DNA of 64,000 bases from assembly GCA_016840645.1 (NCBI GenBank), contig JAEORY010000001.1, positions 33,963 through 97,962 on the forward strand, in the 5' to 3' direction. Position numbers and translations under genes: made by a program. A model generated the notes under the pieces. It saw only the letters and a program-made list of their open reading frames with translations, made no database searches and was not told the origin of the DNA. Positions 34,287 to 42,344 of this stretch are shown in pieces. This DNA is from Candidatus Borrarchaeota archaeon (lineage in GTDB: Archaea; Asgardarchaeota; Sifarchaeia; Borrarchaeales; Borrarchaeaceae). Numbering within the stretch: position 1 is the stretch's first letter; each line of letters begins with the position of its first letter.

Positions 34287-35351
34287 TTACCTCACATATA
34301 TCCTATTTACAGATGTGATCCCTCTCTTACTGTCAATCAGTAGAAGGGATTGCTGAGGGCGTTCAAACCCGACCTTAGATGCAATCGAGTAAGCACTATA
34401 ACCGATCACTGACCCATTCGCTAAGAATAGATCAGGGTTCATAAATTTATGCCAATGCCCCATTACATCCAAATCTGCTTTACGTCCTTTATTCCATTCC
34501 AAGATGGCTTTATTAGCAGGAATCGTCACACCACCTATACCTCCATAATAACGGATTTTATCACCATGATGGAATCGCAACATCACATCATAAATCTGTT
34601 TATAAAGGTGGTAGCCCTGCGCGATATCAAAACTAACATTATCATCACCGGCATACCATAGCTCAAGGAATTTATACATTAGCCACTCATAGCTATGCTT
34701 CACCCTAGTAGATGCCCGGCTATAACCTTCCTTGCTGTCCCTGCCATGGTTACCATCACAGCCGATAATTATAATTTTATCAAACATCCCTTCTTCTTTC
34801 AAAAGACGGATACCTGATATAATCCTATCCAGGCAAAACAGGATCTCTTCCTGAGGACTGCCTTCATTAGTCTCCTTCGCATCATCATAAAACATATTAG
34901 TAATTAGATCTCCAAGGAAAGCTAACACGAATGTATTTATTTCAATTCTTGATCGAAGGACATCCACCCATGCTAAACATCCCTGAAAAAATCTCTCTAT
35001 ACTCTCCCTTGCAATCTTACTGTTATAAACATTCAAGCCGCTGACTGTGGCAGGATCAACCACCTCCAGTGAATGCCAATCAGATGCAATCCCAATAATA
35101 GTTCCTTCTGCCGTACCAGTCTTCTTAGATCTTGTAATAGGTTTTGGCTCGACATATGATCTTGCCAGTAAATCAAGCCACGAGCTTGACTGCTTAAACT
35201 GTTCAAAATCATCCCTTAGCAAATTGTAATCATTATCCTTACGTCTTAATTGGCGCCTAAGGTTTTCAATCGCGGCATCTACCTCATGTTGTTTTGCGGC
35301 ATCTACCTCTTCTTTAAATTTCTCAATAGGAGTCTTTTTTTCATCAGTCAT
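34287..35351 (-). CDS. Calcineurin-like metallophosphoesterase
   Basis: The start at 35351 has a GGAGG site 8 nt upstream and gives 354 residues. Metal-binding motifs are present in order: ASDWHS (D-x-H), FLGDLI (GD), IGCDGNHGR (GNH) and MGHWHKF (GHxH). The N-terminal 80 residues are helical and charged. Phages often pair this enzyme with a small HTH protein, as here (35357-35818). Nuclease or phosphodiesterase activity is likely, but the substrate is unknown. Confidence 0.82.
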   Translation of the reverse strand: MTDEKKTPIEKFKEEVDAAKQHEVDAAIENLRRQLRRKDNDYNLLRDDFEQFKQSSSWLDLLARSYVEPKPITRSKKTGTAEGTIIGIASDWHSLEVVDPATVSGLNVYNSKIARESIERFFQGCLAWVDVLRSRIEINTFVLAFLGDLITNMFYDDAKETNEGSPQEEILFCLDRIISGIRLLKEEGMFDKIIIIGCDGNHGRDSKEGYSRASTRVKHSYEWLMYKFLELWYAGDDNVSFDIAQGYHLYKQIYDVMLRFHHGDKIRYYGGIGGVTIPANKAILEWNKGRKADLDVMGHWHKFMNPDLFLANGSVIGYSAYSIASKVGFERPQQSLLLIDSKRGITSVNRIYVR

Positions 35352-35356
35352 ATGGA

Positions 35357-35818
35357 TTACCTCCACCCATTAATTATTTCTCTCATTTTATCAATTATAT
35401 CAGGATGGCCCCATATAATAACTCCATCCTTGCGGACTTGAAGATGCTTATACTCCTCGGCATATCGCCTCCACTTACCAATCGAGACACCGCATTTAAT
35501 CCTGAAATCTTTATCCTCCATGTAGCCAGGTTCATCATTGATTACCAAGCACTTATCAATTCCTTCCTCTATCTTTTTAGGTATAATGTAGCCATCATCA
35601 TACTTGCTTCTAAACTCATTTAGGGTTCCAGCTGAAATATCTCCCTTCTTAATAGTAGATTGAATAATTGATCCTTTCCTGAATTTATTGATCACTTTTC
35701 TAATTGTTGCCCTATGGACACCTAATCTTTTAGCTAATTCGGTTTTATTGAGTGTTGGCCCATATTCATCATACTCGTCTAATATTTGATCTTTAATCTC
35801 ATCCGGCAATGGTTTCAT
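35357..35818 (-). CDS. Helix-turn-helix DNA-binding protein
   Basis: The 153-residue protein has a clear HTH near its start (LNKTELAKRLGVHRATIRKV, residues 23-42). The C-terminal half has a second winged-helix-like unit (FRIKCGVSIGKWRRYAEEYK) ending in HPDIIDKMREIINGW. It lies directly upstream of the phosphoesterase gene, a common phage pair. It may be a regulator or may direct the phosphoesterase to DNA. Confidence 0.65.
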   Translation of the reverse strand: MKPLPDEIKDQILDEYDEYGPTLNKTELAKRLGVHRATIRKVINKFRKGSIIQSTIKKGDISAGTLNEFRSKYDDGYIIPKKIEEGIDKCLVINDEPGYMEDKDFRIKCGVSIGKWRRYAEEYKHLQVRKDGVIIWGHPDIIDKMREIINGWR

Positions 35819-36072
35819 TCTTCAGCCTCCATGAATTCTATCAGGTAATCCATGATGTCTCTCTTACTAAGCTCAAGCAAGAAAAATAAATCACTGATTT
35901 TTATTTCTCTATCTCGAGAGCCCATCTTTATTACTCTATGAGATTCACCTTGAGCCATCAGTACAAAGTCATCAAACTTGTCATCGGAAATTATATCTTC
36001 AACCTCGGATAGGAACTCCTTGGCATTGTACATTCTGTGGTAATTTCTATAATCCGATAATTTTTCTACCAT
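35815..36072 (-). CDS. Hypothetical acidic protein
   Basis: The 85-residue protein is acidic and mostly helical (KEFLSEVEDIISDDKFDDFV ... DIMDYLIEFMEAEE). No family is recognised. It overlaps the HTH gene by 4 bp (ATGA), so it is part of the same translation unit, and may be a partner or regulator of the HTH/phosphoesterase pair. Confidence 0.5.
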   Translation of the reverse strand: MVEKLSDYRNYHRMYNAKEFLSEVEDIISDDKFDDFVLMAQGESHRVIKMGSRDREIKISDLFFLLELSKRDIMDYLIEFMEAEE

Positions 36073-36075
36073 TAT

Positions 36076-36312
36076 TTAATCACATGGAAACTGGAGCTTG
36101 GAGCTATATAAATCATCAATTACATACTCTGTATCATAATCATAATCAATTTTATGTGATACAGAGATATTACCATAAAACCAATCTAACCAATCAGCAA
36201 AAGCCTCACTCTGTTTACAATCCTCGCAGGGTGGATACCTTTTATCAAGATCCTTGTGCTGGCAGGTCTTGCACGGGCACCGTATCTCTTCCACAACTCG
36301 AAACAACTTCAC
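36076..36312 (-). CDS. Small Cys-rich protein, likely zinc-binding
   Basis: The 78-residue protein has CPCKTCQHKD and PPCEDC in its first 33 residues, a four-to-five Cys cluster that likely binds one zinc ion. The rest is acidic with Tyr-rich stretches (HKIDYDYDTEYVIDDLY). Its start lies inside the preceding gene (68-bp overlap). This kind of small zinc protein is common in phage accessory regions. No function can be named. Confidence 0.5.
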   Translation of the reverse strand: MKLFRVVEEIRCPCKTCQHKDLDKRYPPCEDCKQSEAFADWLDWFYGNISVSHKIDYDYDTEYVIDDLYSSKLQFPCD

Positions 36313-37042
36313 TCGATAGCTCCTTTGCCAGATTCGGATAATACTTTCTAAGGAGATTCTCCAGCCTTTCAGAAACCGCTATCTCACCCAGTCGATTTCT
36401 ATCTAGCCCATGCGTTTCCCAACTGATTTTATTCATTGGATTGAAATGTAGGACCTTGACCGGTTTCTCAGATCGATTATATCTCTTGACGAACCCACTG
36501 CAACCGACATTATACGTATTATCGACTACGGTAACCCTATCCCTAAATTTCTTCGATTTTAAAACTCTATTAATCGTTGGTTCTTCTTTCTCTTCCCCTT
36601 CCGATAATAAAAATTCTATTACATTAACTATATCCCTTGCCGAATACCTCCAAAAAATACTCCCTCCGTTAAACTTAGAGGTTGAGTATGTTGTAATACC
36701 AACATCCTTAATATCAGGTGGGCAATCGATTTGGTTATTCTCCCAACAATCCAAATCATGTGACCATATGATTTCTCCCGCTAATCGGAACTCATTCTTA
36801 TTAGAGAATATATGATCGACGCCAAACATCTTACTCCCAGTCCAGCAATGCTTGTTTGGTTGCCATTTTACAGTCTTTACACCCATAAATTCAAAATCAA
36901 AATTAGCGAGAATAAGGATAGAATCTGGATTCCATTCAAGGTCAAGACTATTTTCTATTTGAGCTTTCAGGATAGTTTCAACACTTTCCTGCCCGTACTT
37001 GTGGTGTCCTTTGCGGGCATTGGCAACCATGAAATTAATCAT
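36245..37042 (-). CDS. Hypothetical protein, possibly glycosyltransferase-like
   Basis: The 265-residue protein has DSILILANFDFEFMG near residue 40, an internal HDLDCWENN (a DxD-like pattern) and a SRDIVNVIEFL-like helical region. The layout loosely resembles phage proteins with a nucleotide-sugar transferase fold, but no full motif set is present. It starts 1 nt after the holin-like gene stops. The family assignment is tentative. Confidence 0.45.
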   Translation of the reverse strand: MINFMVANARKGHHKYGQESVETILKAQIENSLDLEWNPDSILILANFDFEFMGVKTVKWQPNKHCWTGSKMFGVDHIFSNKNEFRLAGEIIWSHDLDCWENNQIDCPPDIKDVGITTYSTSKFNGGSIFWRYSARDIVNVIEFLLSEGEEKEEPTINRVLKSKKFRDRVTVVDNTYNVGCSGFVKRYNRSEKPVKVLHFNPMNKISWETHGLDRNRLGEIAVSERLENLLRKYYPNLAKELSSEVVSSCGRDTVPVQDLPAQGS

Positions 37043-37043
37043 A

Positions 37044-37274
37044 TTATTTATTACCCATCCCTTTAATTATTTTATCACCGACTACTCTCACACCTGCATA
37101 AAGGCCAAGCATTGTCACTATATCAGATAGCAAGGTTATGGCAGCTTCTGGAATATCTTTAACCCATATCGTAAGGCCACCTATAATAATCAATCCAGAT
37201 ATCGCCAATGTTCTATCAAGCTTAAATAGAGACATTTGAACTGGCTTTAATTTTTCCATCTTTTCTTTTTCCAT
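37044..37274 (-). CDS. Small two-helix membrane protein, possible holin
   Basis: The 76-residue protein has a Lys-rich start, a first membrane segment (TLAISGLIIIGGLTIWV), a short loop, a second hydrophobic segment (AITLLSDIVTMLGLYAGVRV) and a basic tail (GDKIIKGMGNK). Size and layout fit class II holins. No endolysin was recognised in the window, so the lysis role rests on shape alone. Confidence 0.5.
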   Translation of the reverse strand: MEKEKMEKLKPVQMSLFKLDRTLAISGLIIIGGLTIWVKDIPEAAITLLSDIVTMLGLYAGVRVVGDKIIKGMGNK

Positions 37275-37280
37275 TTTATG

Positions 37281-37586
37281 TTAACCTAACCCTGTTAAAT
37301 ATATCTGAGGTAAATCAAGGAAGCCAATGAATTCTGGCTCCGTTGTTAGCGCTTTCCACCATGCATCATTCTTAGCGAATGGATGGCGACAGAAGTTCCC
37401 TTTCTTATCTTTTATTATTAGCCAATATCTACAATCGTGGTCAAGGCATACAACAAAACCAATGACGTTACATTTTATCAGTCGATATATTGGTATCATG
37501 CCAATGCTCATCTGAAAAAATCTCTCAGGTGATATTGTATACGAGCTGCCTTTCATCTTAATTAAACCGAGTGAATTATTATCCAT
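37281..37586 (-). CDS. Hypothetical protein
   Basis: The 101-residue protein has no recognised family. It includes a possible beta hairpin (VIGFVVCLDHDCRYWLIIKD), followed by NFCRHPFAKNDAWWKALTTE, so a compact fold with several Cys and aromatic residues. It lies in a cluster of small genes between the holin-like gene and the glycosyltransferase cluster, with an AGGAG site 8 nt before its ATG. Confidence 0.45.
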   Translation of the reverse strand: MDNNSLGLIKMKGSSYTISPERFFQMSIGMIPIYRLIKCNVIGFVVCLDHDCRYWLIIKDKKGNFCRHPFAKNDAWWKALTTEPEFIGFLDLPQIYLTGLG

Positions 37587-37589
37587 ACA

Positions 37590-37751
37590 TTACTTCTCCT
37601 CTATGTCAAAAACAACCATCCAGACTGGGATGTATCTCTTGCAAAAACAATTCTTACTATCACTTAGACACTTACGGCAATCACCTGAATCATCAAACGG
37701 CTCCCTTGGCGGCCTTAATTGATGTATACAAACTTTCCTTGGCGCTTTCAT
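37590..37751 (-). CDS. Small Cys-rich protein (53 aa)
   Basis: The ATG at 37751 overlaps the stop of the glycosyltransferase gene (ATGA), and the frame runs to a TAA at 37590. The next gene starts 4 nt later. The peptide has five Cys (VCIHQ, GDCRKCLSDSKNCFCKRY), enough for a zinc site, and a hydrophobic end (IPVWMVVFDI). The coupling on both sides makes it a likely real gene. Confidence 0.55.
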   Translation of the reverse strand: MKAPRKVCIHQLRPPREPFDDSGDCRKCLSDSKNCFCKRYIPVWMVVFDIEEK

Positions 37752-38578
37752 ATCTCAATGTGCTCTGTGAAGTTTTTAATTAATTTCGCCTTGCCCCAAT
37801 GCTTACCTTTGTTAGCTTGATATCGCTTATATTTAAGATTCAGTAGGCTAATAAGAGTATTTTTCCTCTGCTGATATCTCCAATCCGTATGGGGGTAATT
37901 ATCAGTAGGGTGTCTTTTATGATCATCAACATGAGAGAAGAATTTACCACCAAAGAATAAACAGGTAAAACCAGAGCAAAGGGCTCGATGGAGTAGATCA
38001 ACGTCATCAAATCCATATCCTTCTATATCCTCATCATAACCGCCAAGCCACATAAAATCCTTCTTGAAAAATCCCAGCCTTCCTCTGTTCTTCTGTTTGC
38101 TTTTTAAAAAAACAGGTTTCTTTATCCCTTGGTTAGCTAAGAAATTAATATATGATACGAAATCTTTTTTCACAAAATGATCAGCATCAACACTGTTAAC
38201 GATATCCCCTTGTGCAAGCTTGAAGGCAATATTACGGCTATGAGTCATACTATAATATTTTGGTTCCGTAGTATGGTAGTAATTAACGATGCCAGCATTG
38301 ATAAGCATCATCAACTCATCTTTAACCCATTCATCCATATCATCCTGGCTGTTATAATTAAGGAGGACGAACTCAGTCTTGCATTTGAAGCTATAGGAAT
38401 CAGTAATGTTCTTCAGATAGGTCTTCTTCAGATTTTCGGTGCGACCCATACAGGTCGTACAGATAGATATCCGATAATACTTTTTAACTGGCTTATTATA
38501 TGGACCGCGATCAAAACGCCTTGGTACAAAATCCCAAACATCATCCCTTAATATTTCCTGCATCAAATTATCAGGCAT
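37748..38578 (-). CDS. Glycosyltransferase, family 2 / GT7-like
   Basis: From the ATG at 38578 (AGGAG site) the protein has 276 residues. The N-terminal half has YRISICTTCMGRTENLKKTY and the acceptor-side NSVDADHFVKKDF, a DxD sugar-nucleotide site. The C-terminal half has MWLGGYDEDIEGYGFDDVDL, the galactosyltransferase-type acceptor motif (W-GG-x-x-x-x-x-x-GWGxED). It probably adds a sugar to a surface glycan or to phage DNA or protein. It is coupled by TAATG to the methyltransferase gene. Confidence 0.75.
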   Translation of the reverse strand: MPDNLMQEILRDDVWDFVPRRFDRGPYNKPVKKYYRISICTTCMGRTENLKKTYLKNITDSYSFKCKTEFVLLNYNSQDDMDEWVKDELMMLINAGIVNYYHTTEPKYYSMTHSRNIAFKLAQGDIVNSVDADHFVKKDFVSYINFLANQGIKKPVFLKSKQKNRGRLGFFKKDFMWLGGYDEDIEGYGFDDVDLLHRALCSGFTCLFFGGKFFSHVDDHKRHPTDNYPHTDWRYQQRKNTLISLLNLKYKRYQANKGKHWGKAKLIKNFTEHIEI

Positions 38579-39141
38579 TATCTCCTCACAAAACACATCA
38601 ATGTATTTCTAAACCAATCAAAGTCAGCCGACAAACGAAACATTCTCGTCCTCATAACATCATGCTCATAACATCTCTTCCGAAACTCATCAATGACATA
38701 GTCATTAGGCTGGCAATTGACATGCCCTGATGCACTATATTGCCCCGGCACTGCCCAGCTTAAAACAAGATATTTACGAGATAATTTGCATACATTCTCA
38801 ATAAACTGCTGCTCGTGCTTCTTAGGGATATGTTCACCCACCTCAAGACACAACGAGAAATCAAAATAATAGATATCATGAATTGGTTTAGATAAATCTA
38901 CCTGGACTATATCCTCATAAATGCCAAGCATGGTGACATCAGCGGTGCCTTCCAGCCCAACAATATCCCATCCCTTATCTGCAAAGTACCTGCAATACAT
39001 TCCAGAGCCACATCCAATATCCACCGCCTTCATTGGCAGCGAATACAAATTATGGATTGCAGCGGCAAGTGACTCATCAAACTTATGCCGCTTCTTAGCT
39101 ATTTTCAGGGACCATATCCCGGTTTCAGGATCTACATTCAT
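38578..39141 (-). CDS. SAM-dependent methyltransferase
   Basis: The 187-residue protein has motif I AVDIGCGSGMYCRYFADKGW near residue 41 and the expected acidic strand IVGLEGTADVT. The SAM-binding fold continues with YYFDFSLCLEVGEHIPKKH (motif IV region). It is a class I methyltransferase acting on a small molecule, sugar or protein. It lies in the sugar-modification cluster, so O-methylation of a glycan is the best guess. Confidence 0.75.
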   Translation of the reverse strand: MNVDPETGIWSLKIAKKRHKFDESLAAAIHNLYSLPMKAVDIGCGSGMYCRYFADKGWDIVGLEGTADVTMLGIYEDIVQVDLSKPIHDIYYFDFSLCLEVGEHIPKKHEQQFIENVCKLSRKYLVLSWAVPGQYSASGHVNCQPNDYVIDEFRKRCYEHDVMRTRMFRLSADFDWFRNTLMCFVRR

Positions 39142-39658
39142 TTTTTACCAACCAAACATGCTCCTCAAATGTTTCTATATTTTCTTCGCCGAATACTTCA
39201 TCAACCGCTTGCTTCACCCCACTCCAATGATTTCCATAGTCATGCCCTGTAAACAAACCGTTCTTTTTAACCTTCGAAAGCCAGGCTTTTATATCAGCCA
39301 TTACATGGCGGTAATAGTGATTGGCATCGAGAAAAGAGAGATCAAAGTAGGCATCAGGAAATATATTAGCAGATATAACCGAATTCATCCTTAGGACGTG
39401 CAACTGAGGATAATATCTCATCAAACGGCAGCAGTAGAAATACATCTCTTCCCAGTGCTCGCTTGAACGGTTGGATTGTTTGCCATGCCCATCACTCATA
39501 ACTTTCCATTCATCCACCGCCCAGTATTCTTTTATACTCGGGCAGGTCTTAAGCAGGCGTTTAGTCGTATCGCTTTTCCAAATGCCTATCTCGATTACAT
39601 TTTCACATTTATGCTTATTTATAAGCTCTATGAGTGCATCTGAATGCCTAACTTTCAT
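39125..39658 (-). CDS. Class I methyltransferase-like protein (copy 1 of a tandem pair)
   Basis: The 177-residue protein has NVIEIGIWKSDTTKRLLK (motif I-like), YWAVDEWKVMSDGHGKQSNR and SFLDANHYYRHVMADIKAWL, followed by GLFTGHDYGN. This fits the small 'Methyltransf_24' or class I SAM-fold proteins of sugar clusters. It is a tandem duplicate of the next gene, with a 65-nt stretch (39264-39328) identical to 39787-39851, which implies recent duplication or gene conversion. Confidence 0.65.
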   Translation of the reverse strand: MKVRHSDALIELINKHKCENVIEIGIWKSDTTKRLLKTCPSIKEYWAVDEWKVMSDGHGKQSNRSSEHWEEMYFYCCRLMRYYPQLHVLRMNSVISANIFPDAYFDLSFLDANHYYRHVMADIKAWLSKVKKNGLFTGHDYGNHWSGVKQAVDEVFGEENIETFEEHVWLVKNECRS

Positions 39659-40217
39659 TCTTCTTTATCCATATACTTGATGGTCTCAGAAAGGTAATGC
39701 CATCTTCACTAAACATTTCATCCACCGCCTGCTTAACCCCTGTATGATTTGGTTCATTATAATCGTGGCCCATAAATAAACCGTTATTTTTAACCTTCGA
39801 AAGCCAGGCTTTTATATCAGCCATTACATGGCGGTAATAGTGATTGGCATCAATATAGATCAAATCAGCGTATCGGTCAGGAAAGATAGAGGCTGCTTTA
39901 GCTGAATCACTCCTTATAACTCGTAGTTGAGGAAACCACTTAACCATCATCTCACAAGCATAAAGATGAATAAGATCCCAATTATCTTGGGATCTCTCGC
40001 CCATCCTACCGTGACCGTCTCCAAGATACCGCCATTGATCCACTGCATAATATTCCTTAATAATATTATAGCATACAGGATGCTTGCTCATAATATGCTT
40101 TATCAAACCACTTTTCCAGATGCCTACCTCGATTATCTTCTCACATTTATGATGTTTGATTATATTTGCGATCACAGAATGGTGGTGTTCGTTTGGCTTC
40201 CTAACTCTTGTACTCAT
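39648..40217 (-). CDS. Class I methyltransferase-like protein (copy 2 of a tandem pair)
   Basis: The 189-residue protein shares the layout of its neighbour: KIIEVGIWKSGLIKHIMSKH, YAVDQWRYLGDGHGRMGERS, LIYIDANHYYRHVMADIKAW and GLFMGHDYNE. The 65-nt identity with copy 1 covers the DANHYYRHVMADIKAWLSKV codons, while the flanks have diverged. It may modify a different acceptor from copy 1. The two genes overlap by 11 bp. Confidence 0.65.
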   Translation of the reverse strand: MSTRVRKPNEHHHSVIANIIKHHKCEKIIEVGIWKSGLIKHIMSKHPVCYNIIKEYYAVDQWRYLGDGHGRMGERSQDNWDLIHLYACEMMVKWFPQLRVIRSDSAKAASIFPDRYADLIYIDANHYYRHVMADIKAWLSKVKNNGLFMGHDYNEPNHTGVKQAVDEMFSEDGITFLRPSSIWIKKNES

Positions 40218-40237
40218 AACTTATACCTTATACCTTA

Positions 40238-41182
40238 TTATAAATTCTCTTCAACTAACTCTATAAATTTCTCTACCCGTTTCGTCATCGAGAACCTTTC
40301 TCTGACAAATCTCATGCCCTCACTAGCAATTCTTTTTCTTTCGTCAGGATGGTTTAAATAAAAATTAATCTTATCTACAAAGTCATCAATATTATCAAAA
40401 TCAACAAAGTGTTTCCCTGGCTCATATCCAAGGAATGAGTAATCTGGTGCAGTACTATCAGAAATTAATAATGTGCCACAAGCCATTACCTCATTTACAC
40501 GATTATTCAGAATACCTAATTTAATAGATTCATTTATACAAATTTTAGATTGGTTAATCTTGACTACATAATCATCCCAACCCACCTTACTGGTAAAGGT
40601 CGTTATATTCGGGAGGTCTTTAATAGCACATATCATACTTTTTCTATATCTATAAAAAGATTTTCGACTTGCATACATTGCAGAAACATCGAAAATCTTT
40701 TCAACATCTAACTTTCTAAATCTCTTTATCTCAACACCCGCTGGTAGTAAGAAAACCTTCTCTGATATACCTCGCTTTTTTAAATAGTCAACAGTAGGAA
40801 TTACCTGTCCAAAAGCAATATCAAATTTATGGCTACTAAAAAAATACTCATGCTTTCGCCCATAACTACACTCAGGGTTAGCCTCAAAAAAGCCAGCGGA
40901 GATACATACCTTAGGAATTTTCACCTCATTAAATCCTGGAACTATTATCTCAGAATACGACCATAAAATAATGTCTGGTTTAGGCCACATCATATCAATG
41001 ATATCTTGTAATAGCATTTTTTTATTATAAAATGCTGTATATCCCTTGCCCCAAAAAGTTACATTATGATGGCGAGCTAATTCCTCACGAAATAATTCCT
41101 CATGCCAATCAATTCTCCGACCCTTCCTCATTCGATCATAGACATCATATATACGTTTCGGGCCAATCAATAAAATATTCAC
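40238..41182 (-). CDS. Glycosyltransferase, CgeB-like / GT-B
   Basis: The 314-residue protein has a GT-B layout, with the N-terminal MNILLIGPKRIYD strand and C-terminal nucleotide-sugar half (KICINESIKLGILNNRVNEV, ACGTLLISD, FLGYEPGKHFVDFD, HPDERKRIASEGMRFVRERF). This matches spore-maturation CgeB-type glycosyltransferases. It overlaps the epimerase gene (ATGA). It probably transfers a sugar made with help of that epimerase. Confidence 0.8.
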   Translation of the reverse strand: MNILLIGPKRIYDVYDRMRKGRRIDWHEELFREELARHHNVTFWGKGYTAFYNKKMLLQDIIDMMWPKPDIILWSYSEIIVPGFNEVKIPKVCISAGFFEANPECSYGRKHEYFFSSHKFDIAFGQVIPTVDYLKKRGISEKVFLLPAGVEIKRFRKLDVEKIFDVSAMYASRKSFYRYRKSMICAIKDLPNITTFTSKVGWDDYVVKINQSKICINESIKLGILNNRVNEVMACGTLLISDSTAPDYSFLGYEPGKHFVDFDNIDDFVDKINFYLNHPDERKRIASEGMRFVRERFSMTKRVEKFIELVEENL

Positions 41183-42084
41183 TGATACATCTCTTTTTTA
41201 ATTCTTTTAATAACTCTATTAATACCAGACCAAACATCAATAGATGGAGTAAATTTTAAAATATTCTCTTGGAAAAACAAATCAGGTATTTTAGTAAGTG
41301 TCATCCTATCTGGCAACTTCTTAAATTTTATCAGATCATTATCAATACCCAATCCATGGGCTATAAATTTTGCTACTGTACTCATTTTAACAACTTTTGG
41401 ATGCCCTATATTAATGACATTATATTTTATCAAAGAAAAATCAGTATTAAGTAAACGGCTAAATGCAACCATCGCATCATCAATATGCATCCAACTTCTT
41501 CTTGATCCACTATGAACTTTTATATCTCTTCCTGCATATAAATCTGAAACAAATCTAATAATAGCGCTTCTATGATTACCAATAACTTCATTTCCCCCAT
41601 AAATCATAAATGGTCTAACCGTAACACAACTCAAACCATAATTCTTAATTTCATAATCTACTAACTGTTCAGCAAGATATTTGCTAATACCATAACGATT
41701 ATTAGGATTAGGAGTTAATTTTTCTGACATAATTTCATTAGTATTACCATAAACTTCAGATGTAGAAAAATTAATTAAAGAAGCACCATACTTTTTACAG
41801 ATTTGAATAACATTATTTGTACCAGTAACATTAGTATCAATGGCTAACTGAGCCTCTTTTTCACACGTAACCCTGCTAACAAATCCAGCCATATGATAAA
41901 CGAATTCAGGTTTAAAACTATCAATAATAGAACTAGAACAAGGATATTTAATATCCCATTGAATATAATCATCTTCATGCAAAGATACGATATCTACCCT
42001 CAATACATCATGTGAAAGAGATCTTAAATAAGGAACAAGTTCGCAACCAATATTACCCTCACTGCCAGTTACTAATATCCTCAT
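41179..42084 (-). CDS. NAD-dependent sugar epimerase/dehydratase
   Basis: The 301-residue protein starts MRILVTGSEGNIGCELVPYL with the GxxGxxG NAD motif. It has NFSTSEVYG and, further on, YGISKYLAE, the catalytic S-Y-K set of extended short-chain dehydrogenases. These convert nucleotide sugars (UDP-Glc, GDP-Man or dTDP-Glc derivatives). The exact sugar cannot be told. It forms an operon with the glycosyltransferases on either side. Confidence 0.85.
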   Translation of the reverse strand: MRILVTGSEGNIGCELVPYLRSLSHDVLRVDIVSLHEDDYIQWDIKYPCSSSIIDSFKPEFVYHMAGFVSRVTCEKEAQLAIDTNVTGTNNVIQICKKYGASLINFSTSEVYGNTNEIMSEKLTPNPNNRYGISKYLAEQLVDYEIKNYGLSCVTVRPFMIYGGNEVIGNHRSAIIRFVSDLYAGRDIKVHSGSRRSWMHIDDAMVAFSRLLNTDFSLIKYNVINIGHPKVVKMSTVAKFIAHGLGIDNDLIKFKKLPDRMTLTKIPDLFFQENILKFTPSIDVWSGINRVIKRIKKEMYQ

Positions 42085-42087
42085 TGC

Positions 42088-42186
42088 CTACAAAATTATC
42101 CAAATCTTATACAGTATATATCCACCAATTCCGAATATAACCATAAGCAACAAAACGATTATCAAAAGGGTAAATTCAACACTCAT
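42088..42186 (-). CDS. Small single-helix membrane protein (32 aa)
   Basis: The ATG at 42186 overlaps the stop of the membrane protein gene upstream (ATGA), and the frame ends at TAG 42088. The peptide is nearly all one hydrophobic helix (TLLIIVLLLMVIFGIGGYIL) with a short KIWIIL end. It may be a subunit or modulator of a membrane protein encoded nearby, or a small lysis factor. Coupled translation supports its reality. Confidence 0.5.
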   Translation of the reverse strand: MSVEFTLLIIVLLLMVIFGIGGYILYKIWIIL

Positions 42187-42344
42187 ATCATCCAACATAG
42201 CCAAATAAAGAAGGCGACTGCCATCAGGCAAGCCGCTACCCTGCAAAACCCTGCCATCCACTTAATAAAGTATTCTAACCCTCCACCTTTCCCATAATAG
42301 TCAGACAGATCAGGATCAGGTTCTGGCAAATTAGTAATCAACAT
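42183..42344 (-). CDS. Small membrane protein
   Basis: From the ATG at 42344, which has an AGGAG site, the protein has 53 residues. It starts acidic and Pro-rich (LITNLPEPDPDLSDYYG) and ends with a single hydrophobic segment (VAACLMAVAFFIWLCWMI). The C terminus would be in the membrane. It overlaps both neighbours, so it belongs to the sugar operon unit. No function is known. Confidence 0.5.
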   Translation of the reverse strand: MLITNLPEPDPDLSDYYGKGGGLEYFIKWMAGFCRVAACLMAVAFFIWLCWMI

